A stretch of DNA of 64,000 nt. Origin: Streptomyces humidus. GTDB lineage: Bacteria; Actinomycetota; Actinomycetes; Streptomycetales; Streptomycetaceae. Where the stretch lies: NCBI RefSeq assembly GCF_014649655.1, contig NZ_BMTL01000037.1:32737-96736 (forward strand), written 5' to 3'. Positions 26,190 through 34,581 of this stretch are shown here, piece by piece. A model generated the notes under the pieces. That model did no database searches and was not told where the DNA came from. It saw nothing but the letters and a program-made list of their open reading frames with translations. The translations under genes and the position numbers were made by a program. How positions within the stretch are numbered: position 1 is the stretch's first letter; each line of letters begins with the position of its first letter.

Positions 26190-29100
26190 CTAGCCGTCCG
26201 AGGACTTCCCACCCGATCGAGGAGCTCCGATGGCCGCGCCCGCCTTGACGCCCCCGTCCTTGGCCCCGGCCGGCGCCTCGAACGACTCCAGCGCCTCCAG
26301 CACGTCCTGGACCCGGGAGATCTCGGCGTTGATGTCCTCGCGCCGGCGCACCAGGACCTCCAGCTCGCGCTTGCCTTCCTCGACCGTGCGCCGTGCCTCG
26401 CGGATCGCCTCGGCCTTGAGCTCCTCGGCCTCGCGCACCAGCGTCGACTTCTTCTGCTCGGCCTCCTTGAGGAGCCCCTCCGCCTTCTTCACCGCGGCGA
26501 TACGGACCTTGCCGGCCTCGGAGTTGGCGTCCGACACCAGCTCCTTCGCCTTGGCCTGTGCCTTGGCGAGCTGCTCCTCGGCCGCCGCGATGAGCGCGTC
26601 GCAGCGGTCCCCGGTCGACCGCATCGTCTCGGCCGCCTCGCGGCGGGCCCGCTCGTGCAGCGCCTCGATCTCGTGGGTGATGCGGTCGCGCAGCTCCTCG
26701 GCCCGCTCCCGAATCGCGGTGGCGTCCCGACGGGCGCCGACCAGCAGCTCGTCGGCGTCCGTACGCGCCTTCTCCACCCGGGAGTTGCCCTCGACGGTCG
26801 CCTCGGAGACGAGCCGCTCCGCCTCGCTGCGGGCCGCGCCGACCATCGAGTCGGCCTGCGCCTCCGCCTCCGCGGTGGTCTTCTGCGCCTGCTGCTGCGC
26901 CTCGGTGAGCAGCTTGTCCGCCTCGGCCGCCGTCTCCGTGATGAGGGTGTCGACCTGCTCGGCCGCCTCGGAGCGCCGCTTGTTGGCCTCCTTGCGGGCC
27001 TCGTCCAGCGTCGAGTCGGCCTCCTCGCGGGCCACGCTCATCAGCCGGTCGGCCTCCGCCGCCGCCTCGGCCTTGAAGCGCTCCGCCTCGGACCGGACCC
27101 GCTCCGCGTGCCGCTGCGCGGACCCCACCGTCTCGGCGGCCTCGGCGCGCAGCCGCTCCGCGTCCCCGGACGCGTCCTGGATCAGCTTCTCCGCCTTGGC
27201 GACCGACTCGGACCGCAGCCGCTCGGCCTCCGCGATCGTCTCGGACTGGAGGCGCTCGGCCTCCGCGATGGTCTCGCTCTGGAGGCGCTCCGCCTCGTTG
27301 CGGGCCTCGTTGATGAGGGTGTCGGCCTGCGTCGCCGCGTCCGAACGGATGCGGTTGGCGTCGTCGCGGGCGTCCGCCCGGGTGCGCGACGCGTCCTGGT
27401 CGGCCTGCGCGATGGCGTCCGACACCTCGGTGCGCACCCGCTGGGCGTGCGCGGACGCCTCCGAACGCAGCCGCTCCGCCTCGGAGATCGCCTCGCCGAC
27501 GGTCCGCTCGGCCAGCTCCTGCGCGGCCTGCGACGCCTCGTTCGCCTCCCGCCGGACCCGGCCCGCGTCCTCGGCGGCCCGCTCCCGCTCGGCGTAGGCG
27601 TCGGCGCGGACGCGGTCCGCCTCCTCCTCGGCCTCGCGCCGGGTGCGGTCCGCCGCGTGCTCGGCGGCCGACCGGAGCCCGGCGATCTCCTCCTGGGCCT
27701 GCTCGTGCAGCCCGGCCACCGAGTCGCGCACCTGCTGCGCGTGCTGTTCGGCCGCCGACACCATCTCGTCGGCCCGCCGGTTCGCCTCCTCGACCAGGCG
27801 GACGGCCTCGGTCTGCGCATCCTCCACCCGCCTGCGCGCGGAGGCCAGCAGCTCCTCGCTCTGCTCGCGGGCCCGCTCACGCTCCTGGCCGGCCTCCTGG
27901 CGGGCGGAACCGAGCAGCTCCTCGGCCTCGCGCCGGCGCCGGACGGCCTCCTCCTGGGCGGCGGCCAGCGTCTCGGACGCCTCGGCGGCCAGCCGCTCGG
28001 CCGCGGCCTGCGCCTCCGCGCGCACCCGGTCGGCGGTGTCCTGCGCCTCCGACTTCAGCCGCTCCGCCTCGGCGGCGGCCTCGGAACGCAGCCGGACGGC
28101 GACGGCCTCGCCCTCGGCGCGCGAGGCGGACGCGTCGGCCGCGGCCTCGTTGCGCAGCCGGTCGGCCTCCGCGTCGGCCTGCTGCTGCAGGGAGCGGATC
28201 CGCTCCGCGGCCTCCGAGCGCAGCCGGTCGGTCTCCTCGGCGGCCTCGCGGCGGATCCGCGCGGCCTCCTCCCGGGCGTCCGTCAGCGCCTGCTCGGCGG
28301 AGGCGAGACGGGCCTCCGCCTCCGTCTGCAGCCGGGTGAGCTCCTCGGCGGCCTCCGCCTGCCGGCCCTCGATCGCCCGCTCGGACTCCTCGCGCAGCTC
28401 GCGCGCGGCCTGCTCGGCGTTCGCGGTGATGGTCTCGGCGAGCTCCACCGCCTCCTCGCGGGAGCGCTCGGCCTCCGCGCGGGTGCGCTCCAGGACCTCC
28501 GCGGCCTGCCGGCGCAGCGTGGTGGCGCGCTCGATGGCCTCGGTGCGCACCTTCTCGCTGTCCGAGGTGGCCTTCTGGCGCAGCTCGTCCGCGTCGGCCT
28601 TCGCCTTGGACAGCAGCTCCTCGGCGGAGCGTGCCGCCTCCTCGATCTGCTGGACGGCCTCCTTGCGGGCCTCCGCGCGGATCTTCTCGCCCTCGGCCAC
28701 CGCGTCGGCGCGCAGCTGCTCGGCCTCGCCGCGCAGCCGGCGGGCCTCCTCCTGCAGCTCGACCGTCTTGGCGCGGTACTCCTTGGTGTCGTCCTTCGCC
28801 GAGCCCTTGAGCTGCTCGGCGATGTCGTGCGCCTCGGCGCGCAGCCGGTCGGCCTCGGTCTCCGCCTCGCGACGGATCCGCTCGGCCTCCTCGGCGGCGG
28901 CCCGGGTGGTGCGCTGCGCGTCCTCCTGCGCCTTGTTGAGGACGTCCTCGGCGGTCTTCGCCGCCTTCGACAGCTGGGTGGCGCTCTCCTCGGCGGTGAG
29001 CGTGCGGGCCTTCTCCGAGGCCTCCGCGACGATCTTCTCGGCCTCGGCGCGGGCGTCGGCGACGAGCTGCTCGGCGTCCGCCCTGGTGGTCTCGGCCTCC

Positions 29101-30071
29101 TTGGTGGCCTCGCTGACCAGCCGGGCGACCTGCTCCTTGGCGGTACGGGTGCGCTGCTCCTTGGCCGCCTCCGCGCCGGCGAGCGCCTTCTCGGCGGCGG
29201 CCTTCGCCTCCGCGACCACCTTGTCCGCCTCGGCCTGCGCCTTGCGCAGCGCCTCCTCGGCCTCGGACATGCGCTGCTCGGCGGCGCGGCTGAGCTCACC
29301 TGCCTGGCGGCGGGCGGCGTCGGACTCCGTGACGGTGGAGGTACGCAGCTGTTCCGCGTGGTCGCTGGCTTCCTGCGCCTGTGTGGAGGCGGCGTTCAGC
29401 AGCCGCTCGGCGTCCGTGCGGGCGCGCAGCAGCAGCTGCTCGGCCTCCGCGCGGGCCGCCTCGGCGTCGGCCTGGAGCCGCTGACGCGCCTCGGCGGCCA
29501 CCCGTTCGGCCTCGGCGCGGGCCGTCGCCAGGGCCTGTTCGGCCTCCGCCCGCGACTCGTCGAGCAGCCGACGGGCCTGCGCCTCGCTGCGGGCGCGCAG
29601 CTGTTCGGCCCAGGCCACGTTCTCGTTGACGTGCGACTCGACGTTCTGCCGGCGCTCGGCGAGCTCCTGGTCGAGCTGCTGGCGCCGGGTGACCGCCTCC
29701 TGGTGCAGCTCCGCCTGCAGGCGGGCCGCCTGCTCGGCGTGTTCCTGCAGGATCCGCTGGGTCTGCGCCCGTACCTGGCTGAGCTCGCGCTCGGCGTCCT
29801 GACGCAGCTGGTCGGCCTGCATCTGCGCGTTGCGCAGCAGCTGTTCGGCCTGGTACCCGAGGTCGCCGCCGTCGAAGGCGGGCCGGGACATGATGGTGCG
29901 ACGCGCCTCGTGCAACTTGGCGCGCAGCACCTCGACCTGGTAGCCGAGGTCCTCGGCGTGCTGAATCGCCTTTTCCCGCTCGGTCTTCAGCCGCTTCATC
30001 TCGGCTTCGAACCGAGTCAGGTGGTCGACGTCAGCCGCCGGTTCCCGCTCCTGGCTCTCGTAGCCCCGCAC
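26190..30071 (-). CDS. scy: Scy, giant coiled-coil polarity scaffold
   Basis: Scy organises the tip-organising centre in Streptomyces hyphae with DivIVA and FilP. The 1293-residue protein starts with a short N-terminus (GYESQEREPAADVDHLTRFEAEMKRLKTEREKAIQHAEDLGYQVEVLRAKL). It then runs as almost unbroken coiled coil with an 11-residue (hendecad) pattern of Ala/Glu/Arg, for example AERLQSETIAE repeated. It ends in a FilP-like segment (RREDINAEISRVQDVLEALESFEAPAG). Published S. coelicolor Scy is slightly longer, so the repeat number probably differs. The start is GTG at 30071. Strong Glu/Ala bias produces long antisense ORFs on the plus strand; these are not genes. Confidence 0.96.
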   Translation of the reverse strand: MRGYESQEREPAADVDHLTRFEAEMKRLKTEREKAIQHAEDLGYQVEVLRAKLHEARRTIMSRPAFDGGDLGYQAEQLLRNAQMQADQLRQDAERELSQVRAQTQRILQEHAEQAARLQAELHQEAVTRRQQLDQELAERRQNVESHVNENVAWAEQLRARSEAQARRLLDESRAEAEQALATARAEAERVAAEARQRLQADAEAARAEAEQLLLRARTDAERLLNAASTQAQEASDHAEQLRTSTVTESDAARRQAGELSRAAEQRMSEAEEALRKAQAEADKVVAEAKAAAEKALAGAEAAKEQRTRTAKEQVARLVSEATKEAETTRADAEQLVADARAEAEKIVAEASEKARTLTAEESATQLSKAAKTAEDVLNKAQEDAQRTTRAAAEEAERIRREAETEADRLRAEAHDIAEQLKGSAKDDTKEYRAKTVELQEEARRLRGEAEQLRADAVAEGEKIRAEARKEAVQQIEEAARSAEELLSKAKADADELRQKATSDSEKVRTEAIERATTLRRQAAEVLERTRAEAERSREEAVELAETITANAEQAARELREESERAIEGRQAEAAEELTRLQTEAEARLASAEQALTDAREEAARIRREAAEETDRLRSEAAERIRSLQQQADAEADRLRNEAAADASASRAEGEAVAVRLRSEAAAEAERLKSEAQDTADRVRAEAQAAAERLAAEASETLAAAQEEAVRRRREAEELLGSARQEAGQERERAREQSEELLASARRRVEDAQTEAVRLVEEANRRADEMVSAAEQHAQQVRDSVAGLHEQAQEEIAGLRSAAEHAADRTRREAEEEADRVRADAYAERERAAEDAGRVRREANEASQAAQELAERTVGEAISEAERLRSEASAHAQRVRTEVSDAIAQADQDASRTRADARDDANRIRSDAATQADTLINEARNEAERLQSETIAEAERLQSETIAEAERLRSESVAKAEKLIQDASGDAERLRAEAAETVGSAQRHAERVRSEAERFKAEAAAEADRLMSVAREEADSTLDEARKEANKRRSEAAEQVDTLITETAAEADKLLTEAQQQAQKTTAEAEAQADSMVGAARSEAERLVSEATVEGNSRVEKARTDADELLVGARRDATAIRERAEELRDRITHEIEALHERARREAAETMRSTGDRCDALIAAAEEQLAKAQAKAKELVSDANSEAGKVRIAAVKKAEGLLKEAEQKKSTLVREAEELKAEAIREARRTVEEGKRELEVLVRRREDINAEISRVQDVLEALESFEAPAGAKDGGVKAGAAIGAPRSGGKSSDG

Positions 30072-30220
30072 TGCGCGGTCCCATCCGTCCCTGGTCGCAA
30101 GCTTGCCGAACGAGCTCCGTCCATCCGCCGAACGGGGCTCCCGGGGAATGGTGTCAGATCAACGACGGAGCATGGGCTGCTGCCCCGACGCTCGTCCCCC
30201 GAAACCCGGACCCCGGCCGC

Positions 30221-30243
30221 GTCCTGCCGCCGTACGGCAGGAC
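30221..30243 (-). terminator. Hairpin between mce and scy
   Basis: GTCCTGCCG at 30221-30229 pairs with CGGCAGGAC at 30235-30243 around a CCGTA loop. It lies 60 bp past the mce stop on the minus strand and may end that transcript; scy starts 150 bp further on. Confidence 0.6.
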
Positions 30244-30303
30244 CGGGTCGCCCCGGTGTGAGCGGCGACCGAGCCCAACCCTACCGGCCCATATGTACGA
30301 GGG

Positions 30304-30744
30304 TCAGTGCTCAGGTGACTCAACGGGGGCCGATGTGACCAGTTCTGTCAGTACTCCGTGGCAATCCTTCGGATGCAGGAAGGTGATTCGTGACCCCATG
30401 GAGCCGCGCCGGGGCTCTTCGTACAGAACGCGTACGCCCTTGGAGCGAATGTCCTCGGAGTCCGCGTCCACGTCCGCCGTACCGAAAGCGATGTGGTGGA
30501 CGCCCTCGCCGTTCTTGGCGAGCCATTTGCCGACGGCGGAGTCCTCCCGCGTCGGTTCGAGAAGCTGCAGGTAGGAGGCGCCTCCGTCGGACGTCTCGTT
30601 GATCTTGAGCATGGCCTCGCGCACGCCCTGCTCCTCGTTGACCTCGGAGTGGAACACCTCGAAGCCGTATGTGGAACGGTAGAACTCGACGGTCGCGTCG
30701 AGGTCGTGGCAGGCGATCCCGATGTGGTCGATTCGCGTCAGCAT
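30304..30744 (-). CDS. mce: Methylmalonyl-CoA epimerase
   Basis: The enzyme interconverts the 2R and 2S forms of methylmalonyl-CoA, between propionyl-CoA carboxylation and the B12-dependent mutase. The 146-residue protein is a vicinal-oxygen-chelate fold with two repeated modules. Metal-ligand regions are visible: LTRIDHIGIACHDLDATVEFY, HHIAFGTADVD, and the later RGSMGSRITFLHPKDCHGVLTELV. The ATG is at 30744. Divergent from the thiolase gene over 151 bp. With MeaB at 32331 and the cobalamin adenosyltransferase at 13753 it supports a functioning methylmalonyl-CoA route, also a source of polyketide extender units. Confidence 0.94.
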   Translation of the reverse strand: MLTRIDHIGIACHDLDATVEFYRSTYGFEVFHSEVNEEQGVREAMLKINETSDGGASYLQLLEPTREDSAVGKWLAKNGEGVHHIAFGTADVDADSEDIRSKGVRVLYEEPRRGSMGSRITFLHPKDCHGVLTELVTSAPVESPEH

Positions 30745-30895
30745 GTTGTCAGTGCAGCGCGCGAACGGTGGTTACGCAACGTGCGCGCGATCACACCGAC
30801 GGCCCGATGACGGCACGGAGTGCCACTCAGTACATTCGAAGTAAACCCTCGTTCACTCCTCGGCCTGTGCAGGCCGGTAAGGGGAATCGCAGCTC

Positions 30896-32107
30896 ATGAC
30901 TGGATCGACTGGCTCCAACGGCACGACCTCGGTGATCGTCGCGGGCGCGCGTACGCCCATGGGACGGCTCCTGGGCTCGCTCAAGTCCTTCTCGGGCGCC
31001 GACCTCGGCGGCTTCGCGATCAAGGCCGCCCTCGACCGCGCGGGGATCGGCGGCGATCAGGTGCAGTACGTGATCATGGGCCAGGTGCTGCAGGCCGGCG
31101 CGGGCCAGATCCCGGCGCGGCAGGCCGCCGTCAAGGCGGGCATCCCGATGAACGTCCCGGCGCTCACCGTCAACAAGGTGTGCCTGTCGGGCCTCGACGC
31201 GATCGCGCTCGCGGACCAGCTGATCCGCGCGGGTGAGTTCGACATCGTGGTGGCAGGCGGTCAGGAGTCCATGACCAACGCCCCCCACCTGCTGCCCAAG
31301 TCCCGTGAGGGCTTCAAGTACGGCGCGATCGAGATGCTCGACGCGATGGCGTACGACGGGCTGACCGACGCGTTCGAGAACATCGCGATGGGCGAGTCCA
31401 CGGAGAAGCACAACACACGTCTGGGGATCGGGCGTCCCGAGCAGGACGAGATCGCCGCGCTGAGCCATCAGAGGGCCGCCGCCGCGCAGAAGAACGGCGT
31501 CTTCGAGGCCGAGATCACTCCGGTCGAGATCCCGCAGCGCAAGGGCGAGCCGGTCGTCTTCAGCAAGGACGAGGGCATCCGCGCCGACACCACGGCGGAG
31601 TCCCTGGGCAAGCTCCGCCCGGCGTTCACCCGCGACGGCACGATCACCGCGGGCTCCTCCTCGCAGATCTCCGACGGCGCGGCGGCCGTGGTCGTCATGA
31701 GCAAGGCCAAGGCGCAGGAGCTCGGCCTGGAGTGGATCGCGGAGATCGGCGCCCACGGCAACGTGGCCGGACCGGACAACTCGCTGCAGTCCCAGCCCTC
31801 CAACGCCATCCTGCACGCGCTGGGGAAGGAGGGCCTGGAGGTCGCCGACCTCGACCTGATCGAGATCAACGAGGCCTTCGCCGCCGTCGCGGTGCAGTCG
31901 ATGAAGGACCTCGGCGTCTCCACGGACATGGTCAACGTCAACGGTGGCGCCATCGCCCTGGGTCACCCGATCGGCATGTCCGGCGCCCGGCTCGTCCTGC
32001 ATCTGGCGCTGGAGCTCAAGCGCCGCGGCGGCGGCGTCGGCGCGGCCGCGCTGTGCGGCGGCGGCGGTCAGGGCGACGCGCTGATCGTCCGGGTGGCCAA
32101 GGGCTGA
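30896..32107 (+). CDS. Acetyl-CoA acetyltransferase (thiolase)
   Basis: The enzyme condenses two acetyl-CoA to acetoacetyl-CoA, or runs in the cleavage direction. The 403-residue protein has all thiolase catalytic residues: Cys96 in NKVCLSG, His357 in GHPIGMSG and Cys387 in CGGGGQG. The N-terminal signature VIVAGARTPMGRLLGSLKSFSGADLGG and the INEAFAAV segment are also typical. The length matches biosynthetic thiolases. Whether it serves fatty-acid degradation, the ethylmalonyl-CoA pathway or PHB cannot be read from the sequence; its neighbours favour acyl-CoA interconversion toward methylmalonyl-CoA. It is followed by a 13-bp hairpin and then meaB. Confidence 0.93.
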   Translation: MTGSTGSNGTTSVIVAGARTPMGRLLGSLKSFSGADLGGFAIKAALDRAGIGGDQVQYVIMGQVLQAGAGQIPARQAAVKAGIPMNVPALTVNKVCLSGLDAIALADQLIRAGEFDIVVAGGQESMTNAPHLLPKSREGFKYGAIEMLDAMAYDGLTDAFENIAMGESTEKHNTRLGIGRPEQDEIAALSHQRAAAAQKNGVFEAEITPVEIPQRKGEPVVFSKDEGIRADTTAESLGKLRPAFTRDGTITAGSSSQISDGAAAVVVMSKAKAQELGLEWIAEIGAHGNVAGPDNSLQSQPSNAILHALGKEGLEVADLDLIEINEAFAAVAVQSMKDLGVSTDMVNVNGGAIALGHPIGMSGARLVLHLALELKRRGGGVGAAALCGGGGQGDALIVRVAKG

Positions 32108-32125
32108 GGCCCTCGCCGGACGGAC

Positions 32126-32164
32126 GGGTCCGTGGCGGATCCCCCACGGACCCGCCACGGACCC
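32126..32164 (+). terminator. Hairpin after the thiolase gene
   Basis: GGGTCCGTGGCGG at 32126-32138 pairs perfectly with CCGCCACGGACCC at 32152-32164 over a 13-nt loop. It lies 18 bp after the thiolase stop and separates it from meaB. Confidence 0.75.
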
Positions 32165-32265
32165 AGCCACGGCGCTTACCTGAGCGGAACAGTGCGGAAC
32201 CGGAAGCGGACCGAGCCGAAGCGGACGGAACCGCGGACGGACCGCGAACGGACCTGGCAGAACCG

Positions 32266-32305
32266 AGCTGAACCGAACTGAACTGAACTGAACTGAGCTG
32301 AACCG
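32266..32305. repeat. Pentanucleotide tandem repeat upstream of meaB
   Basis: Eight 5-bp units lie head to tail: AGCTG, AACCG, four perfect AACTG, AGCTG, AACCG. They sit 26 bp before the meaB start, inside a longer GGAAC/GGACC-rich tract (from about 32185). Such simple repeats are unusual in a Streptomyces leader. Confidence 0.9.
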
Positions 32306-32330
32306 CGGAACGGAGCTGAACGGAGTCGTG

Positions 32331-33287
32331 ATGCAGGACGTCTCCTCGCTGGCCGCCCAGGCCAGGGAAGGCCGCCCCCGGGCCGTCGCCCGCCTGATCT
32401 CCCTGGTGGAGGGAGCGTCCCCGCAGCTCAGAGAGGTCATGGCGACCCTGGCCCCGCTCACCGGCAATGCGTACGTCGTGGGCCTGACCGGTTCGCCGGG
32501 CGTGGGCAAGTCCACCACGACCTCCGCGCTGGTCACCGCCTACCGCAGGCAGGGCAGGCGGGTCGGCGTGCTGGCCGTCGACCCGTCCTCGCCGTTCTCG
32601 GGCGGCGCGCTGCTCGGCGACCGCGTCCGGATGTCCGAGCACGCCTCGGACCCCGGCGTCTACATCCGCTCCATGGCCACCCGGGGGCACCTGGGCGGGC
32701 TCGCCTGGGCGGCCCCGCAGGCCATCCGCGTGCTGGACGCGGCGGGCTGCGACGTGATCCTGGTCGAGACGGTCGGCGTCGGCCAGTCGGAGGTCGAGAT
32801 CGCCTCCCAGGCGGACACCAGCGTGGTGCTGCTCGCCCCCGGCATGGGCGACGGCATCCAGGCCGCCAAGGCCGGGATCCTGGAGATCGGCGACGTCTAC
32901 GTCGTCAACAAGGCCGACCGGGAGGGCGCGGACGCCACCGCGCGCGAGCTGAACCACATGCTCGGTCTCGGCGAGGCCCGCGCCCCGGGCGACTGGCGGC
33001 CGCCCATCGTGAAGACCGTCGCCTCGCGCGCCGAGGGCGTCGACGACGTCGTCCAGGCGCTGGAGAAGCACCGGGCCTGGATGGAGGAGCACGGAGTCCT
33101 CGCCGAGCGCCGCCGCGCCAGGGCGGCCCGCGAGGTCGAGACGATCGCCGTCACGGCTCTGCGTGAACGCATCGGCGACCTGCACGGCGACCGCCGGCTG
33201 AGCGCGCTCGCCGAGCGCATCGTCTCCGGCACGCTGGACCCCTACCGGGCGGCGGACGAACTGGTGGCGGGGCTCACCGAGGGGTGA
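32331..33287 (+). CDS. meaB: MeaB, GTPase chaperone of methylmalonyl-CoA mutase
   Basis: MeaB (ArgK family) is a G3E-type P-loop GTPase that gates cobalamin loading and protects methylmalonyl-CoA mutase. The 318-residue protein has Walker A GSPGVGKST at residues 54-62, the LAVDPSSPFSGGALLGDRVRM switch region, ETVGVGQSEVEIA, and the base-recognition NKAD. The dimerisation tail is complete. The ATG at 32331 has GGAG at 32322-32325; a GTG at 32328 is in frame but too near. The mutase genes themselves are not in the window. Confidence 0.93.
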   Translation: MQDVSSLAAQAREGRPRAVARLISLVEGASPQLREVMATLAPLTGNAYVVGLTGSPGVGKSTTTSALVTAYRRQGRRVGVLAVDPSSPFSGGALLGDRVRMSEHASDPGVYIRSMATRGHLGGLAWAAPQAIRVLDAAGCDVILVETVGVGQSEVEIASQADTSVVLLAPGMGDGIQAAKAGILEIGDVYVVNKADREGADATARELNHMLGLGEARAPGDWRPPIVKTVASRAEGVDDVVQALEKHRAWMEEHGVLAERRRARAAREVETIAVTALRERIGDLHGDRRLSALAERIVSGTLDPYRAADELVAGLTEG

Positions 33288-33955
33288 GCCGGGCCCCTGG
33301 GCCCCGGTGGGCGGCGCGCACCGCGTCGCCGGCCCTTGGGCGCCTGCCTGCGCCGGAGAGCCGGTCTGCCCTCCGGCCGGGCGTCCGGGTCCGGCTGTCC
33401 GGGGCGGGCCGGCCGGCGGGCGTTACCCCGGCCCGTACGCGGTTCTGCCGGCCACTCGTCGCGCACCGGCTGTTCGCCGCCCCCGGGCCGGCCGTCGCCC
33501 CGGCCGGCGTGGCCGGATCACCGTGGCAGGCGGGGCGGGTGTCGGCCAACCTGCCCGACGACGCGCGGCGGCACCCCGTCGGCCGTCACGGCGCCCGTGC
33601 GGTGGGGGACGACGGGGAGTCGGGAGCGGCCGGTCGTAGCGTTCGCCGACGACGGGAGCGGCGCCCGAGGCGGAGCGGGAGTGCATCTGCGAACGCCCCG
33701 CCGAGCGCCCGGCCGAGCGCTCCGCACGGCTCGACGCGGCCCGTAGCCGGGGCGGGGCGAGGGCGGGTCGGGGACGAGGCGAGGGCGGCGCGAGGCGCGG
33801 GGCCCGGGGCCGTCACGCGCACGGGACGCGGCCGTCCGGCACGGCGCACGCTCACGGTCAGCTGGACACGGGACGCCGGGCGCGAGGCACCGGACACGGG
33901 GCGTCGGACGTGGAACGTCGGGCGCTGGGCGTCGGGGGGCGAGACGCCGAACGAC
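33288..33955. other. 668-bp apparently non-coding GC-rich region
   Basis: Several ORFs overlap here in many frames, including one continuing to 34327 on the plus strand. All are Arg/Ala/Gly/Pro-rich, lack family features and ribosome sites, and run into the MarR gene on the other strand. It contains GGACACGGG/GGCGTCGG-type short word repeats towards 33850-33940. No operator, RNA or gene can be supported. Confidence 0.4.
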
Positions 33956-33988
33956 GGAAGGCGGAGCCCTGTTCCGGCTCCGCCTTCC
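33956..33988. terminator. Terminator downstream of the MarR gene
   Basis: A perfect 13-bp stem, GGAAGGCGGAGCC at 33956-33968 with 33976-33988, has a 7-nt loop CTGTTCC. It lies 24 bp beyond the MarR stop (minus strand) and could also catch read-through from meaB. Confidence 0.85.
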
Positions 33989-34012
33989 GATCGTGTCGCC
34001 TGGAGGGGACGC

Positions 34013-34489
34013 CTACAGCCGTCCCTGATGCCCGCGGAGGTGTCCCGCGACGGGCTTGAGGGCCTTGGAGAGCTGCGTCAGGGCCTCGGGGGAGAGGAGG
34101 TCGATGAAGTGCCGCCGTACGGAGTCCACGTGGTGCGGCGAGACCTTCTGCATCGTCTCCATGCCGTGCTCGGTCAGGACCGCGTACAGGCCGCGGCGGT
34201 CCGACTCGCAGTTCTCCCGGCGCACCAGGTCCGCGTTCTCCATGCGGGTGATCTGGTGCGAGAGACGGCTCTTGGACTGGAGGGTGGCGGCCGCGAGATC
34301 GCTCATCCGCATCCGCAAACCCTCTGACTCGGAGAGGTTCACGAGGATCTCGTAGTCGTTCATGGTCAGGCCGAACGGCTGCAGGTCCCGTTCGAGCTGG
34401 TACGTCAACAGCCTGTTGACCTCCAGATGGGTGCGCCAGGCGCACTGCTCCGCGTCGGTCAGCCACCGAGTGGCCGTTTCGGTCTCCAT
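34013..34489 (-). CDS. absC: MarR-family regulator, probable AbsC
   Basis: The 158-residue protein is a MarR winged-helix dimer. A helical N-terminus (LTDAEQCAWRTHLEVNRLLTYQLERDLQPFGLTMNDYEILVNL) precedes the recognition region MSDLAAATLQSKSRLSHQITRMENADLVRRENCESDRRGLYAVLTEHG. Its 158-residue length and its place between meaB and AIM24 genes match what I recall of S. coelicolor AbsC (SCO5405), a zinc-responsive regulator of coelibactin and of antibiotic production. That identity is from memory and needs alignment; the MarR at 38800 is the alternative. No ribosome site precedes the ATG. A TAGACT box lies 7 bp upstream, suggesting a leaderless mRNA. Confidence 0.82.
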   Translation of the reverse strand: METETATRWLTDAEQCAWRTHLEVNRLLTYQLERDLQPFGLTMNDYEILVNLSESEGLRMRMSDLAAATLQSKSRLSHQITRMENADLVRRENCESDRRGLYAVLTEHGMETMQKVSPHHVDSVRRHFIDLLSPEALTQLSKALKPVAGHLRGHQGRL

Positions 34490-34581
34490 AAATGAAGTCT
34501 ACCTAAAATGTTGAAAGGCGAACTAGTGAGGGTGGTGTGACGGTGCGCACGCGTTCGATGTCACACTCCGCAGACTACCGC

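Noticed and set aside
26655..30338. Plus-strand ORF of 1227 codons antisense to scy
   Set aside because: It is a by-product of the Ala/Glu/Arg codon bias of scy; the product is Leu/Gly/Arg repeats without a family, and FilP/Scy coding on the minus strand is certain.
30821..30880. GGCCTG-TG-CAGGCC palindrome before the thiolase gene as an operator
   Set aside because: Short arms in very GC-rich sequence, no recognisable family motif or promoter alignment; not strong enough to list.
33284..34327. Plus-strand ORF of 347 codons between meaB and the MarR gene
   Set aside because: Low-complexity Arg/Ala/Gly product, no ribosome site, and it runs antisense into a clear MarR gene through a perfect terminator.
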